A stretch of 20,500 bases of DNA from an uncultured Eubacterium sp. GTDB lineage: Bacteria > Bacillota > Clostridia > Lachnospirales > Lachnospiraceae. Positions 6,367-13,555 of the stretch are shown one piece after another. Position 1 is the first letter of the stretch. Each line of letters begins with the position of its first letter. A program made the translations under genes and the position numbers. The stretch lies in assembly GCA_910584645.1 (NCBI GenBank), contig CAJUAU010000032.1, positions 1 through 20,500 on the forward strand, in the 5' to 3' direction. The notes under the pieces were generated by a model, which did not search any database, was not told the DNA's origin, and worked only from the letters and a program-made list of their open reading frames with translations.

Positions 6367-7599
6367 ATGAAAGTATATGACGAATTGGAAGCCCGTGGGC
6401 TGATCGCGCAGGTGACCGATGAGAATGAGATCAAGGAGCTGGTGAATAACGGCAAGGCTGTATTTTACATTGGATTTGATCCAACAGCGGACAGCCTTCA
6501 CGTGGGACATTTTATGGCTCTCTGCCTGATGAAAAGGCTGCAGATGGCTGGAAATAAACCGATCGTACTGATCGGAGGGGGAACCGCCATGGTGGGGGAT
6601 CCTTCTGGCAGGACAGATATGCGCCAGATGATGACAGAGGAGACCATTCAGCATAATGTGGAATGTTTTAAAAAGCAGATGAGCCGGTTTATCGACTTCA
6701 CAGAAGGTAAAGCTATTGTCGTAAATAATGCAGACTGGCTGATGGATCTAAATTATATGGAAGTTCTCAGGGACATCGGACCACATTTTTCTGTAAACCG
6801 CATGCTTGCGGCGGAGTGTTATAAACAGCGCATGGAGAAGGGATTGACTTTTCTGGAGTTTAACTATATGATCATGCAGAGTTACGACTTTTATGCCCTG
6901 TTTCAGAAATATGGCTGCAATATGCAGTTTGGCGGGGATGACCAGTGGAGCAATATGCTAGGCGGTACGGAACTGATCCGCCGTAAGCTGGGTAAGGATG
7001 CCTATGCCATGACCATCAATCTCCTCTTGAACTCTGAGGGAAAGAAGATGGGAAAGACGCAGTCAGGAGCGGTCTGGCTGGATCCTGAAAAGACCAGTCC
7101 CTTTGATTTTTACCAGTACTGGAGGAATGTCAGTGATTCAGATGTACTGAAATGCCTGCGCATGCTTACCTTCTTGCCATTGGATCAGATTGACGAGATG
7201 GATCAGTGGGAAGGAAGCCAGCTGAATCAGGCGAAAGAAATCCTTGCATTCGAGCTGACTAAGCTTGTGCATGGTGAAGAAGAGGCGGTGAAGGCACAGG
7301 AAGGTGCCAGGGCCCTGTTTGCCAGCGGAAGTGCGGCGCAGATGCCGGAGGTAGAGCTGACAGAGGCTGACTTTGAAGAGGGAAGCATCGGAATTCTTAA
7401 TCTTCTTGTAAAGGCAGGGCTGGCGCCCTCTAACGGGGAAGCGCGGAGAAATGTTCAGCAGGGCGGCGTGTCTATCGATGGCGAAAAAGTAGAAGATGCC
7501 AGGATGCAGGTGGCAAGAGAAAGCATCGGTTCTGAAGGTATCGTGCTGAAACGTGGAAAGAAAAAGTTTATGCGGATCATCGTGAAAGACTTGACATAA
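6367..7599 (+). CDS. tyrS: Tyrosyl-tRNA synthetase
   Basis: The enzyme charges tRNA-Tyr with tyrosine in the cytoplasm. It has 410 residues, the usual length for bacterial TyrRS. The class I catalytic domain shows HVGH at 45-48 (the HIGH motif), the tyrosine-binding signature GGDDQWSN (189-196) and KMGKT at 227-231 (the KMSKS equivalent, typical of this subgroup). A C-terminal S4-type RNA-binding domain at about 345-405 (NGEARRNVQQGGVSIDGEKV) contacts the tRNA. ATG 6367 follows GGAGGAG at 6355-6361. An earlier in-frame ATG at 6316 overlaps the preceding gene and lacks family similarity. I see no T-box leader, since the space upstream is too short. Confidence 0.97.
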   Translation: MKVYDELEARGLIAQVTDENEIKELVNNGKAVFYIGFDPTADSLHVGHFMALCLMKRLQMAGNKPIVLIGGGTAMVGDPSGRTDMRQMMTEETIQHNVECFKKQMSRFIDFTEGKAIVVNNADWLMDLNYMEVLRDIGPHFSVNRMLAAECYKQRMEKGLTFLEFNYMIMQSYDFYALFQKYGCNMQFGGDDQWSNMLGGTELIRRKLGKDAYAMTINLLLNSEGKKMGKTQSGAVWLDPEKTSPFDFYQYWRNVSDSDVLKCLRMLTFLPLDQIDEMDQWEGSQLNQAKEILAFELTKLVHGEEEAVKAQEGARALFASGSAAQMPEVELTEADFEEGSIGILNLLVKAGLAPSNGEARRNVQQGGVSIDGEKVEDARMQVARESIGSEGIVLKRGKKKFMRIIVKDLT

Positions 7600-7626
7600 A
7601 ATGACTATTGTGTTAGTCTGTATATA

Positions 7627-7646
7627 TCCAGAACTATTATTCTGGA
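7627..7646 (+). other. Small stem-loop between tyrS and LRR gene
   Basis: TCCAGAA (7627-7633) pairs with TTCTGGA (7640-7646) around a six-base loop. No T run follows, so it is at best a weak terminator. It lies 13 bases before the ribosome binding site of the next gene. Confidence 0.35.
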
Positions 7647-7671
7647 AATAAAATCACGAAGGAGGAAGTAT

Positions 7672-9966
7672 ATGAGACGAAAGTATTTGTTACAAATACT
7701 TTTTTGGCTTTTCGTGGCAGGTGTAATGAGCCAGAATGGGACTGCCCAGGCGGCGAATGTTTACCGGGTCAACAGATACGGTGAGCTTACCTATTATTCC
7801 GGAAGTCCATCTGTCACCATTCGCAGCGATACGTCCGCAATATACGATCATGCCTTTGATGGTGTCCGCACCACCAGATTTTCAGTTTCATCTGGAAATC
7901 CTTATTTCAAGTCAATCGGAGGCGTGCTGTATAGTAAGGATGGAACGTTGCTGCTCAGATGCCCAACGGAGAAAACCGGATCTGTTACCATTCCATCAAC
8001 GGTAAAAAAGATATCCGCAGGAGCTTTTAAGGATTGTTCCAAACTCTCCAGGGTGTTCATTCCGGATTCAGTAAATGTGATCGGCGAAGGATGTTTTGAA
8101 AATTGTTCTGCTTTACATAGCGCAAGAATTTCCGGGCGGCTCGAGAAAATCCCAGATGACTGTTTTGAGGGATGCAGCAGTATGAGAAGTATTGTTATTC
8201 CCGCCTCGGTTCATGAGATAGGGGACAGTGCATTTAACCGGTGTCAGAGCCTGAAGAATGTTTCCATTCCGGATTCAGTGAAAAGTTGTGGCAGCAGGGT
8301 ATTTGCAGAATGTGTTGAACTGACCACAGTAAGGGTATCAAAAAACATGGATACCATTGGAAGCCGCAGTTTTCAGAATTGTACCAGTCTTAAAACTGTG
8401 AGCAATACAGGTGGCATCGAGGATATTGGCAATCGTGCATTTTATAATTGCGTGAATCTTCAGACCATGAATTTTTCGGATAAGCTTGACCGGATAGGAT
8501 GGCAGGCATTCCGAAACTGTGTGGCGCTGGGGACAGTGCTGATCCCTAGAAAGACGGAGCGTATTGATAAAGATGCGTTCATGGGGGCGGCAAGCCGGTT
8601 TATCGTGGATGGATCAAATCCAAACTATGCCAGCACGAATGGAATGCTGATGTCGGAATCCAAAGAGACATTGATACAGGCGCCGGTGATGGAAAAAGGA
8701 AGCCTGAAGATACCGAATGGTACCAAACGTATTTCGCCTAATGCGCTGGTGAATGGACAGTATAGCAGTATTTCCCTGCCAGAGGGGATCACGGAGATCT
8801 ACAAGAGGCAGTTTAAGAACTGTGATAAGCTTAAGACGATATATCTGCCTGCAAGTCTGATGAATATCAGGGGATCCGGATATGATTCATATGATCTGGG
8901 ATTGAATAGTCTTGAGAAGATCGCAGTACCCAAAAGCAATACTGCGTACCAGAGTGTAGACGGAGCAGTTTATACAGCAGATGGAAAAACAATGGTATTT
9001 TATCCTTATGGAAGAAAAGGAAGTCTGCGTCTGCCAGATGCCTGTAAGAGGATTGGCGGACAGATGCGGGAAAATAAACTGAGCTCCATCAGTGTTTCTT
9101 CCAAGAATAAGTATTTTACATCTGTTCATGGAGTGCTGTATGACTTAAGGGGAAAGAAGATAAAGTGTTTCCCGATGAACAAGAAAACATATAAAATACC
9201 GAAAACCTTAAAGAGTATTGATTATCTCAATCGGGTTAAGGAAGATATGAAATGTAAGGCGATTCAGGTGGCTTCCGGCAATAAGACGTTTTATTCCAAG
9301 GGGGGCGTAGTCTTTGAAAAGGGATCTCACACACTAGCTTTTTATCCAACGAAAAAGAAAGGAAGCTACAAAATACCTGTTTCTACGCGGTATATTGATT
9401 CTCGTGCATTTAAGGAAGCTCATTATCTCACAGCCCTTACGATTACGAAAAATGTAAGTCGAAGCGGGGGAACGACATATTATTTTGACAGATGCCGGAA
9501 CCTCAAAAAAATTGATGTGAAACAGGGAGAGCTGAATTACATCAGCATGAGTTTTTCGGGTTGTAAAAAACTGAAAAACATTTCTTTCCCATCTAACATC
9601 ATGACGACGGATCTATGGGGACTTCCAGAAGGTGTGACCATTCGCGGATGGCAGAATACCCAGGCGAAGGAGTCAGCCGAGAGAGCAAAAGGAAAATTTG
9701 TGAGTCTTGGTACAATTCCAGCAGTGATCACCGGGGGAAGTGTGAAAAAGATCATCGACAAATACCAGCTCAGATGGAATGCCAGCAGAGGGGCGAGCGG
9801 ATACCAGGTTTACACGGTATCTAATACCATCGCAGATCTGAAGGGCTCTGGAAATACTACCTGTTTTATTAAGGATATATATGAGTATGATACCATTTAT
9901 ATCCGGGCATACAGGATCGTGAATGGTAAGAAGGTCTATGGAAAGGCGAAAGCAGTTACCATCTGA
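7672..9966 (+). CDS. Large secreted BspA-type leucine-rich-repeat protein with fibronectin-like C-terminus
   Basis: This 764-residue exported protein starts with a Sec signal peptide (residues 1-27, cleavage after AQA). Tandem LRR_5 (BspA/TpLRR) repeats follow at about 60-300, with units such as AFKDCSKLSRVFIPDSV and AFRNCVALGTVLIP. A second kind of repeat recurs several times and reads roughly 'N.YF.S..GVLY...TL...P..KKGS.KIP'. The end (about 690-764, YQLRWNASRGASGYQVY to KKVYGKAKAVTI) is fibronectin III-like. There is no LPXTG motif or C-terminal membrane helix, so it is secreted or held non-covalently. AAGGAGGAAG precedes the ATG by a few bases. The fold is used by other bacteria for binding host or matrix proteins, but the ligand here is unknown. 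It resembles the truncated LRR gene at the window start in architecture, suggesting a paralogous family. It is probably its own transcription unit, ending in a strong terminator. Confidence 0.88.
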   Translation: MRRKYLLQILFWLFVAGVMSQNGTAQAANVYRVNRYGELTYYSGSPSVTIRSDTSAIYDHAFDGVRTTRFSVSSGNPYFKSIGGVLYSKDGTLLLRCPTEKTGSVTIPSTVKKISAGAFKDCSKLSRVFIPDSVNVIGEGCFENCSALHSARISGRLEKIPDDCFEGCSSMRSIVIPASVHEIGDSAFNRCQSLKNVSIPDSVKSCGSRVFAECVELTTVRVSKNMDTIGSRSFQNCTSLKTVSNTGGIEDIGNRAFYNCVNLQTMNFSDKLDRIGWQAFRNCVALGTVLIPRKTERIDKDAFMGAASRFIVDGSNPNYASTNGMLMSESKETLIQAPVMEKGSLKIPNGTKRISPNALVNGQYSSISLPEGITEIYKRQFKNCDKLKTIYLPASLMNIRGSGYDSYDLGLNSLEKIAVPKSNTAYQSVDGAVYTADGKTMVFYPYGRKGSLRLPDACKRIGGQMRENKLSSISVSSKNKYFTSVHGVLYDLRGKKIKCFPMNKKTYKIPKTLKSIDYLNRVKEDMKCKAIQVASGNKTFYSKGGVVFEKGSHTLAFYPTKKKGSYKIPVSTRYIDSRAFKEAHYLTALTITKNVSRSGGTTYYFDRCRNLKKIDVKQGELNYISMSFSGCKKLKNISFPSNIMTTDLWGLPEGVTIRGWQNTQAKESAERAKGKFVSLGTIPAVITGGSVKKIIDKYQLRWNASRGASGYQVYTVSNTIADLKGSGNTTCFIKDIYEYDTIYIRAYRIVNGKKVYGKAKAVTI

Positions 9967-9990
9967 TGATCTGAAACCATAATACAACAA

Positions 9991-10035
9991 AAGACCAGGG
10001 AATGTTTCACATAGTGGAGCATTCTCTGGTTTTTT
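9991..10035. terminator. Strong bidirectional terminator
   Basis: The stem 9994-10010 with 10014-10030 (17 pairs, three of them G-U) is followed on the plus strand by TTTTTT. On the minus strand the same stem is followed by CTTTTGTT. It can therefore end the LRR gene and the convergent small reverse-strand ORF. Confidence 0.85.
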
Positions 10036-10045
10036 GCTGCATGGA

Positions 10046-10249
10046 TCAATTTCCCCCGGGGCCATCCCTGCGCTCCCGCTGGTCATCCTGAACTACATAT
10101 TTTGTAGTAGAGGAATCCTGGTCTGAATTGTCGTCTGCCCCGGATTCAGGGACTGGATGTTTTTTGGTTCTGTGGCAGTTGGTTACGCTGTTTTTGATGG
10201 GATCATTGATCCGGTCATTGATTTGTTCTGTGATTTTGTTATCTGACAT
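10046..10249 (-). CDS. Small hydrophilic protein of unknown function
   Basis: This 67-residue reverse-strand ORF begins MSDNKITEQINDRINDPIKN and ends ERRDGPGGN. It is strongly polar and rich in Asp, Asn, Arg and Lys, with no membrane segment or signal peptide, so it is likely soluble and partly disordered. The start at 10249 is favoured over 10267 because a reverse-strand GGAAGGAG lies just before it at suitable spacing. Support for a real gene is the good ribosome binding site, the convergent use of the bidirectional terminator, and the fact that it fills an otherwise empty 380-base gap. It is divergent from the FAD-Rieske gene, about 100 bases away. I recognise no family. Confidence 0.5.
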   Translation of the reverse strand: MSDNKITEQINDRINDPIKNSVTNCHRTKKHPVPESGADDNSDQDSSTTKYVVQDDQRERRDGPGGN

Positions 10250-10350
10250 TTGAACTGCTCCTTCCATTCAGCTTGTTTCCAGAATAGTATTTCCCTGTAT
10301 TGCCAAAAATAATCATAAAAAGCGGAAATCTGATTGGAAGTGAGGGTTCT

Positions 10351-11712
10351 ATGGGACAGTTTGAAAATATTAAGTCAGAATCTCTTTGGAGCAGAGAGGC
10401 GGACATTCCTCCCGGGCTATCTCTCGAAGGAGATATAGAAACGGAGACAGCTGTGATCGGGGCAGGGATGGCGGGGCTGCTTACGGCATATTTTCTTAAG
10501 AGACAGGGCAGGAAAGTGATCGTGCTGGAGGCTGACCGGATCGCAGGGGGACAGACTAAAAATACGACAGCGAAGATCACAAGCCAGCATGGCCTGATCT
10601 ATTCTTCTCTTATGAAAAAGATTGGAAAAGATAGAGCAAAGCTATATGCCATGGCCAACCAGGAAGCGGTCAGGCTGTATGAGAAATTGGTCACAGAACA
10701 AGGGATAGAGTGTGATTTCAGGAAACTTTCATCTGTACTTTATTCCTGCCGGGAAACAGATTGTTTGAAAAGGGAAGCAGAGGTGGCGGAAGCCCTCGGA
10801 TTGAGCGCTTTCTTTACGGAAAAAACAGAGCTTCCTTTCCGGGTGGAGGGAGCTGTCTGTTTTGAAGATCAGGCTCAGTTTGAACCACTGGCATTTGTTA
10901 AGCATATTTCACGGGAATTGGAAATATATGAAAATACCAGGGCGCTGTCGGTCAGAGGGAATGTCATTGCGACCGATCATGGAAATGTGACAGCGGATCA
11001 TATTGTATTTGCCACACATTATCCATTTATCAATGTGCCGGGTTTTTATTTTTTAAGACAGCATCAGGAACGGAGCTATGTCCTGGCACTTTCGGGAGCA
11101 GAACAATATGAGAATATGTATTATGGAATGGATGCAGGAGGGCTTTCTTTTCGTAATGCAGGGGAATATCTTCTTTTGGGCGGCAGCGGTCACCGCACAG
11201 GAGAAAAAACGTGTGGGGGTGCATATGAAACACTTGCCGAAGAGGCGGTGAAACTTTATCCAGACTGTCAGATCGAGGCGGGATGGTCTGCCCAGGATTG
11301 TGTAACCCATGACCGGATTCCCTTTATTGGAAGATTTTCTCTCTATCACTCAAACTGGTATGTGGCGACGGGTTTTAAAAAGTGGGGAATGACCACTTCC
11401 ATGGTGGCTGCCAGGCTAATTACGGATCAGATCTGTGAGGTGGAAAATCCCTATGAAAGTTTGTTCCGGCCGGCCCGGTTTCTGCTGCGGGCATCTGCTA
11501 AAGATCTGCTGAAAGATATTGGGATCAGCACCGCAGGATTGATCCGGGGCGGTTTTCACAAAAACAGGCGGTGTACACATATGGGCTGTGGCTGCCGCTG
11601 GAATCCGAACGAACAGAGCTGGGATTGTCCATGCCATGGTTCACGGTTTAAAGCGGACGGCAGTTTGATCGATAATCCGGCACAGATAAGTAAAAAAGCA
11701 GGTTATCGTTAG
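10351..11712 (+). CDS. FAD-dependent oxidoreductase with C-terminal Rieske [2Fe-2S] domain
   Basis: This 453-residue flavoprotein of the DAO (glycine/D-amino-acid oxidase-like) family is fused to a Rieske ferredoxin domain, as in B. subtilis YhfW. The Rossmann FAD motif is VIGAGMAGLLTAYFL (about 35-49), ending in an acidic VLEAD that would bind the FAD ribose. AGGQTKNTTAK follows, and near the end of the flavin domain come HDRIPFIGRF and YVATGFKKWGMTTSM. The Rieske cluster ligands fit C-x-H-x15-C-x2-H (CTHMGC to CPCHGSRF), and the domain ends soon after. The substrate is not predictable, but the Rieske cluster probably passes electrons to or from the flavin. The ATG at 10351 follows GTGAGGG at about 10340-10346. 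An earlier in-frame TTG at 10300 lies before any ribosome binding site. The cytoplasmic location is inferred from the lack of a signal. It is monocistronic, facing the cotJ genes. Confidence 0.9.
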   Translation: MGQFENIKSESLWSREADIPPGLSLEGDIETETAVIGAGMAGLLTAYFLKRQGRKVIVLEADRIAGGQTKNTTAKITSQHGLIYSSLMKKIGKDRAKLYAMANQEAVRLYEKLVTEQGIECDFRKLSSVLYSCRETDCLKREAEVAEALGLSAFFTEKTELPFRVEGAVCFEDQAQFEPLAFVKHISRELEIYENTRALSVRGNVIATDHGNVTADHIVFATHYPFINVPGFYFLRQHQERSYVLALSGAEQYENMYYGMDAGGLSFRNAGEYLLLGGSGHRTGEKTCGGAYETLAEEAVKLYPDCQIEAGWSAQDCVTHDRIPFIGRFSLYHSNWYVATGFKKWGMTTSMVAARLITDQICEVENPYESLFRPARFLLRASAKDLLKDIGISTAGLIRGGFHKNRRCTHMGCGCRWNPNEQSWDCPCHGSRFKADGSLIDNPAQISKKAGYR

Positions 11713-11772
11713 GGTAGTAAAACGAAAGCATCAGAAACCAGTACCCTGGGATGTCGGCACTGAATTTGGAAG

Positions 11773-11824
11773 CAGCCCGGCAGCGGGAATTTGAAACAGG
11801 GTTCAAATTCCCGCCGCCAGGCTG
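11773..11824. terminator. Long stem-loop between convergent FAD-Rieske gene and cotJC
   Basis: GCGGGAATTTGAA (11783-11795) pairs perfectly with 11802-11814 around a six-base loop. The stem extends outward through two mismatches to CAGCC/GGCTG (11773-11777/11820-11824). It lies between two convergent genes, as a shared terminator would, but neither side has an adjacent T run. It may instead act as a transcript end stabiliser or be a copy of a dispersed palindromic repeat. Confidence 0.55.
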
Positions 11825-11845
11825 TGATGAAGATTAGTAAATCAA

Positions 11846-12463
11846 TTATTTTTTGCAGTCAAACAATTTTTTGTCAAATTCCGGATTGAAATAGTAAAAA
11901 TTTTTGGAATCCAGTTTGGATTTGGTCATTTCCAGGGCTTCTCCGAAACGCTGAAAATGAACGACTTCTCTGGCGCGCAGGAATTTTAATGGAGCCCGCA
12001 CATCCGGATCATCGATAACCCGCAGAAGATTTTCATAGACAGTACGTGCTTTTTGTTCTGCTGCGAGATCTTCATATAGATCTGCGAAGGCATCCCCTTT
12101 GGACTGAAATTCCAGGGAGGTAAATGGAACGCCGGCTGCCGCCTGGGGCCACAGCCCTGTGGTATGATCGATATAGTAAGCATCAAATCCGGCGGTTTTT
12201 GCCTGTTCCGGAGTCAGATCCTTTGTCAGCTGGTAGACAATGGAACAAATGATCTCCATATGGTTGATCTCCTCCGTTCCGATATCCGTCAGCAGACCTC
12301 CTACTTTTTTGACCGGCATGGAATACCGCTGTGCCAGATATCGCATGGAAGCGGAGAGCTCACCGTCAGGTCCACCATACTGGCTGATAATGAGCTGGGC
12401 AGTTTTCGGGCAGGTCTTTTTGATCTTGACCGGATACTGTAAACGCTTTTCATAACTCCACAT
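11846..12463 (-). CDS. cotJC: Spore coat protein CotJC (manganese-catalase-like)
   Basis: CotJC belongs to the ferritin-like manganese catalase family and is assembled into the spore coat. This 205-residue copy has the family start MWSYEKRLQYPVKIKK, the segment SQYGGPDGELSASMRYL and the putative dimetal ligands E35, E65-x2-H68 (GTEEINHME), E136 and E166-x2-H169 (REVVHFQRFGE). These residues suggest that peroxide-degrading chemistry is retained. The start codon directly abuts the stop of the preceding reverse-strand gene (TAA then ATG), so translation is probably coupled, with AAGGGGGG inside the upstream gene acting as ribosome binding site. In B. subtilis the cotJ operon is expressed in the mother cell under sigma-E. 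The same is likely here, but I could not find a convincing promoter. Confidence 0.95.
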   Translation of the reverse strand: MWSYEKRLQYPVKIKKTCPKTAQLIISQYGGPDGELSASMRYLAQRYSMPVKKVGGLLTDIGTEEINHMEIICSIVYQLTKDLTPEQAKTAGFDAYYIDHTTGLWPQAAAGVPFTSLEFQSKGDAFADLYEDLAAEQKARTVYENLLRVIDDPDVRAPLKFLRAREVVHFQRFGEALEMTKSKLDSKNFYYFNPEFDKKLFDCKK

Positions 12464-12925
12464 TTAGACCAACCCCCCTTCCCATGGTGCAGGACCTTCG
12501 CCCCAGCCGTACTCTGAGGTTTCGGGATCACCTGTGATCATAGAGATCTGTGTCAGGGGATTATATTTTTCTGCGTATTCTGCCAGAAGATCCAGACGGC
12601 GCTGGAGCAGTTCTTTGAAAAGGGAAAGACCATTCTGGCATGTGGGATGGGTATCCAGATAGAGGGTCAGGTCATTGATGGCAAAACTGACGGTGTTTAT
12701 TTCGTTCATCAGACATTCCCGTTCTGAGACCTTGTCCAGAGCGGAGCCACATTTCAAGGAACTTTTGATATCTTCTGCTTTGAAAAATTCAAGATTCAGG
12801 CTAGGGAACACAGTCCCTTCCCGGAGGGCAGTTTCCAGGTCATAGGGTTCACACCATTCCTGCATGGGAACAGATGCCATTGCCAATGTTTCCGGGCAGG
12901 AACAGCAGTTGCTGGGATTACTCAT
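12464..12925 (-). CDS. CotJA-CotJB fusion spore coat protein
   Basis: One 153-residue frame contains both small cotJ proteins. Residues about 13-49 (LAMASVPMQEW, then LREGTVFPSLNLEFF) match CotJA, whose hallmark is a 'LA.A.VP.Q.W ... G..FP.L..PF' motif. Residues about 70-153 (CLMNEINTVSFAINDLTLYL, DTHP, YNPLTQ, WGEGPAPWEGG) match CotJB. In B. subtilis and most spore formers these are separate genes. The N-terminus carries a cysteine cluster (NCCSCP). ATG 12925 is chosen because reverse-strand AAGGAG precedes it by nine bases. The alternative start four codons earlier sits inside that ribosome binding site. Only a short linker (about 50-69) separates the parts. It is the first gene of the reverse-strand cotJ unit and is followed by cotJC without a gap. 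Confidence 0.85.
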   Translation of the reverse strand: MSNPSNCCSCPETLAMASVPMQEWCEPYDLETALREGTVFPSLNLEFFKAEDIKSSLKCGSALDKVSERECLMNEINTVSFAINDLTLYLDTHPTCQNGLSLFKELLQRRLDLLAEYAEKYNPLTQISMITGDPETSEYGWGEGPAPWEGGLV

Positions 12926-13052
12926 TTGTATCATCTCCTTCTTTTGTATTTTAGGCTCGACAGTGCAAATTTTATCGAACAGTATTATTTTTTGTAAAAA
13001 AGGAGATAATATTCGGACAGTTATTTCCATAGTAAATTTTGATCCCAAAAGG

Positions 13053-13090
13053 TTGACGTTGTAGTCCTTATATGTTAAAATGGTCTACAA
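13053..13090 (+). promoter_or_regulatory. Promoter of the BlaI-family operon with dyad operator
   Basis: The -35 TTGACG (13053-13058) and -10 TAAAAT (13076-13081) are spaced 17 bases apart. TTGTAG (13059-13064) and CTACAA (13085-13090) form an inverted pair that brackets the -10. Extended half-sites are TGTAGTC and GTCTACA. Symmetric TGTA/TACA half-sites are typical of BlaI/MecI/CopY operators, so autorepression is likely. Confidence 0.7.
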
Positions 13091-13123
13091 GATAGTCCGT
13101 TTTGGTCAGAGGAGGTGCAATGG

Positions 13124-13507
13124 ATGGAAAAAAATGTTTCAAACAGTGAATGGTATGTATTGGAATGCTTATGGGAAAGCGCCCCCAAAACATTGATGCA
13201 GATCGTGGAAGAGTGCAGGGAGAAGGCTGGCTGGGCAAAGAGCACCACAGCGACGATGGTAAAAAGAATGGGGGAAAAGGGGCTGATCCGTTATGAGGAG
13301 GGAGGAAGGGCCAAATTATTTTATCCCCTGGTGAAACGGGAACATGTGGCGGTTCGGCAGACGAGAGAGTTTCTGCAGCGGATCTACCATGGCAGTGTCG
13401 GCATTATGATGAATACTCTGGCAAAGCAGGATGGTTTGACGGAGAAAGATCTTCGGGAACTGGAGGAGTTTTTGGATCAGTGCCGTAAGGAAAAAGACGA
13501 AACGTAA
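13124..13507 (+). CDS. BlaI/MecI/CopY-family transcriptional repressor
   Basis: This 127-residue DNA-binding repressor has an N-terminal winged helix (about 1-75: SNSEWYVLECLWESAPKTLMQIVEECREKAGWAKSTTATMVKRMGEKGLIRYEEGG in outline) and a C-terminal helical dimerisation region. Family features are 'W', the recognition helix 'STTATMVKRM' and the wing 'KGLIRYEEGGRAKLFYP'. The start at 13124 is preferred because GAGGAGGTG (13109-13117) overlaps the alternative upstream GTG. In known systems the repressor is proteolytically inactivated when the partner M56 protease senses a signal. That partner gene follows after 48 bases. An operator-like dyad over its own promoter supports autoregulation. The signal is not necessarily a beta-lactam. 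Confidence 0.92.
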   Translation: MEKNVSNSEWYVLECLWESAPKTLMQIVEECREKAGWAKSTTATMVKRMGEKGLIRYEEGGRAKLFYPLVKREHVAVRQTREFLQRIYHGSVGIMMNTLAKQDGLTEKDLRELEEFLDQCRKEKDET

Positions 13508-13555
13508 GACATTATTTGTCCGGTGGTTATCCGGGGTGATCAGGAGGGGATACAT

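Noticed and set aside
12926..13050. Sigma-E promoter for the cotJ genes (reverse-strand GAATATT near 13009-13015, GATAAAAT near 12970-12977)
   Set aside because: Each element alone resembles part of a sigma-E promoter, but the spacing between them is wrong and neither has a good partner at 13-15 bases.
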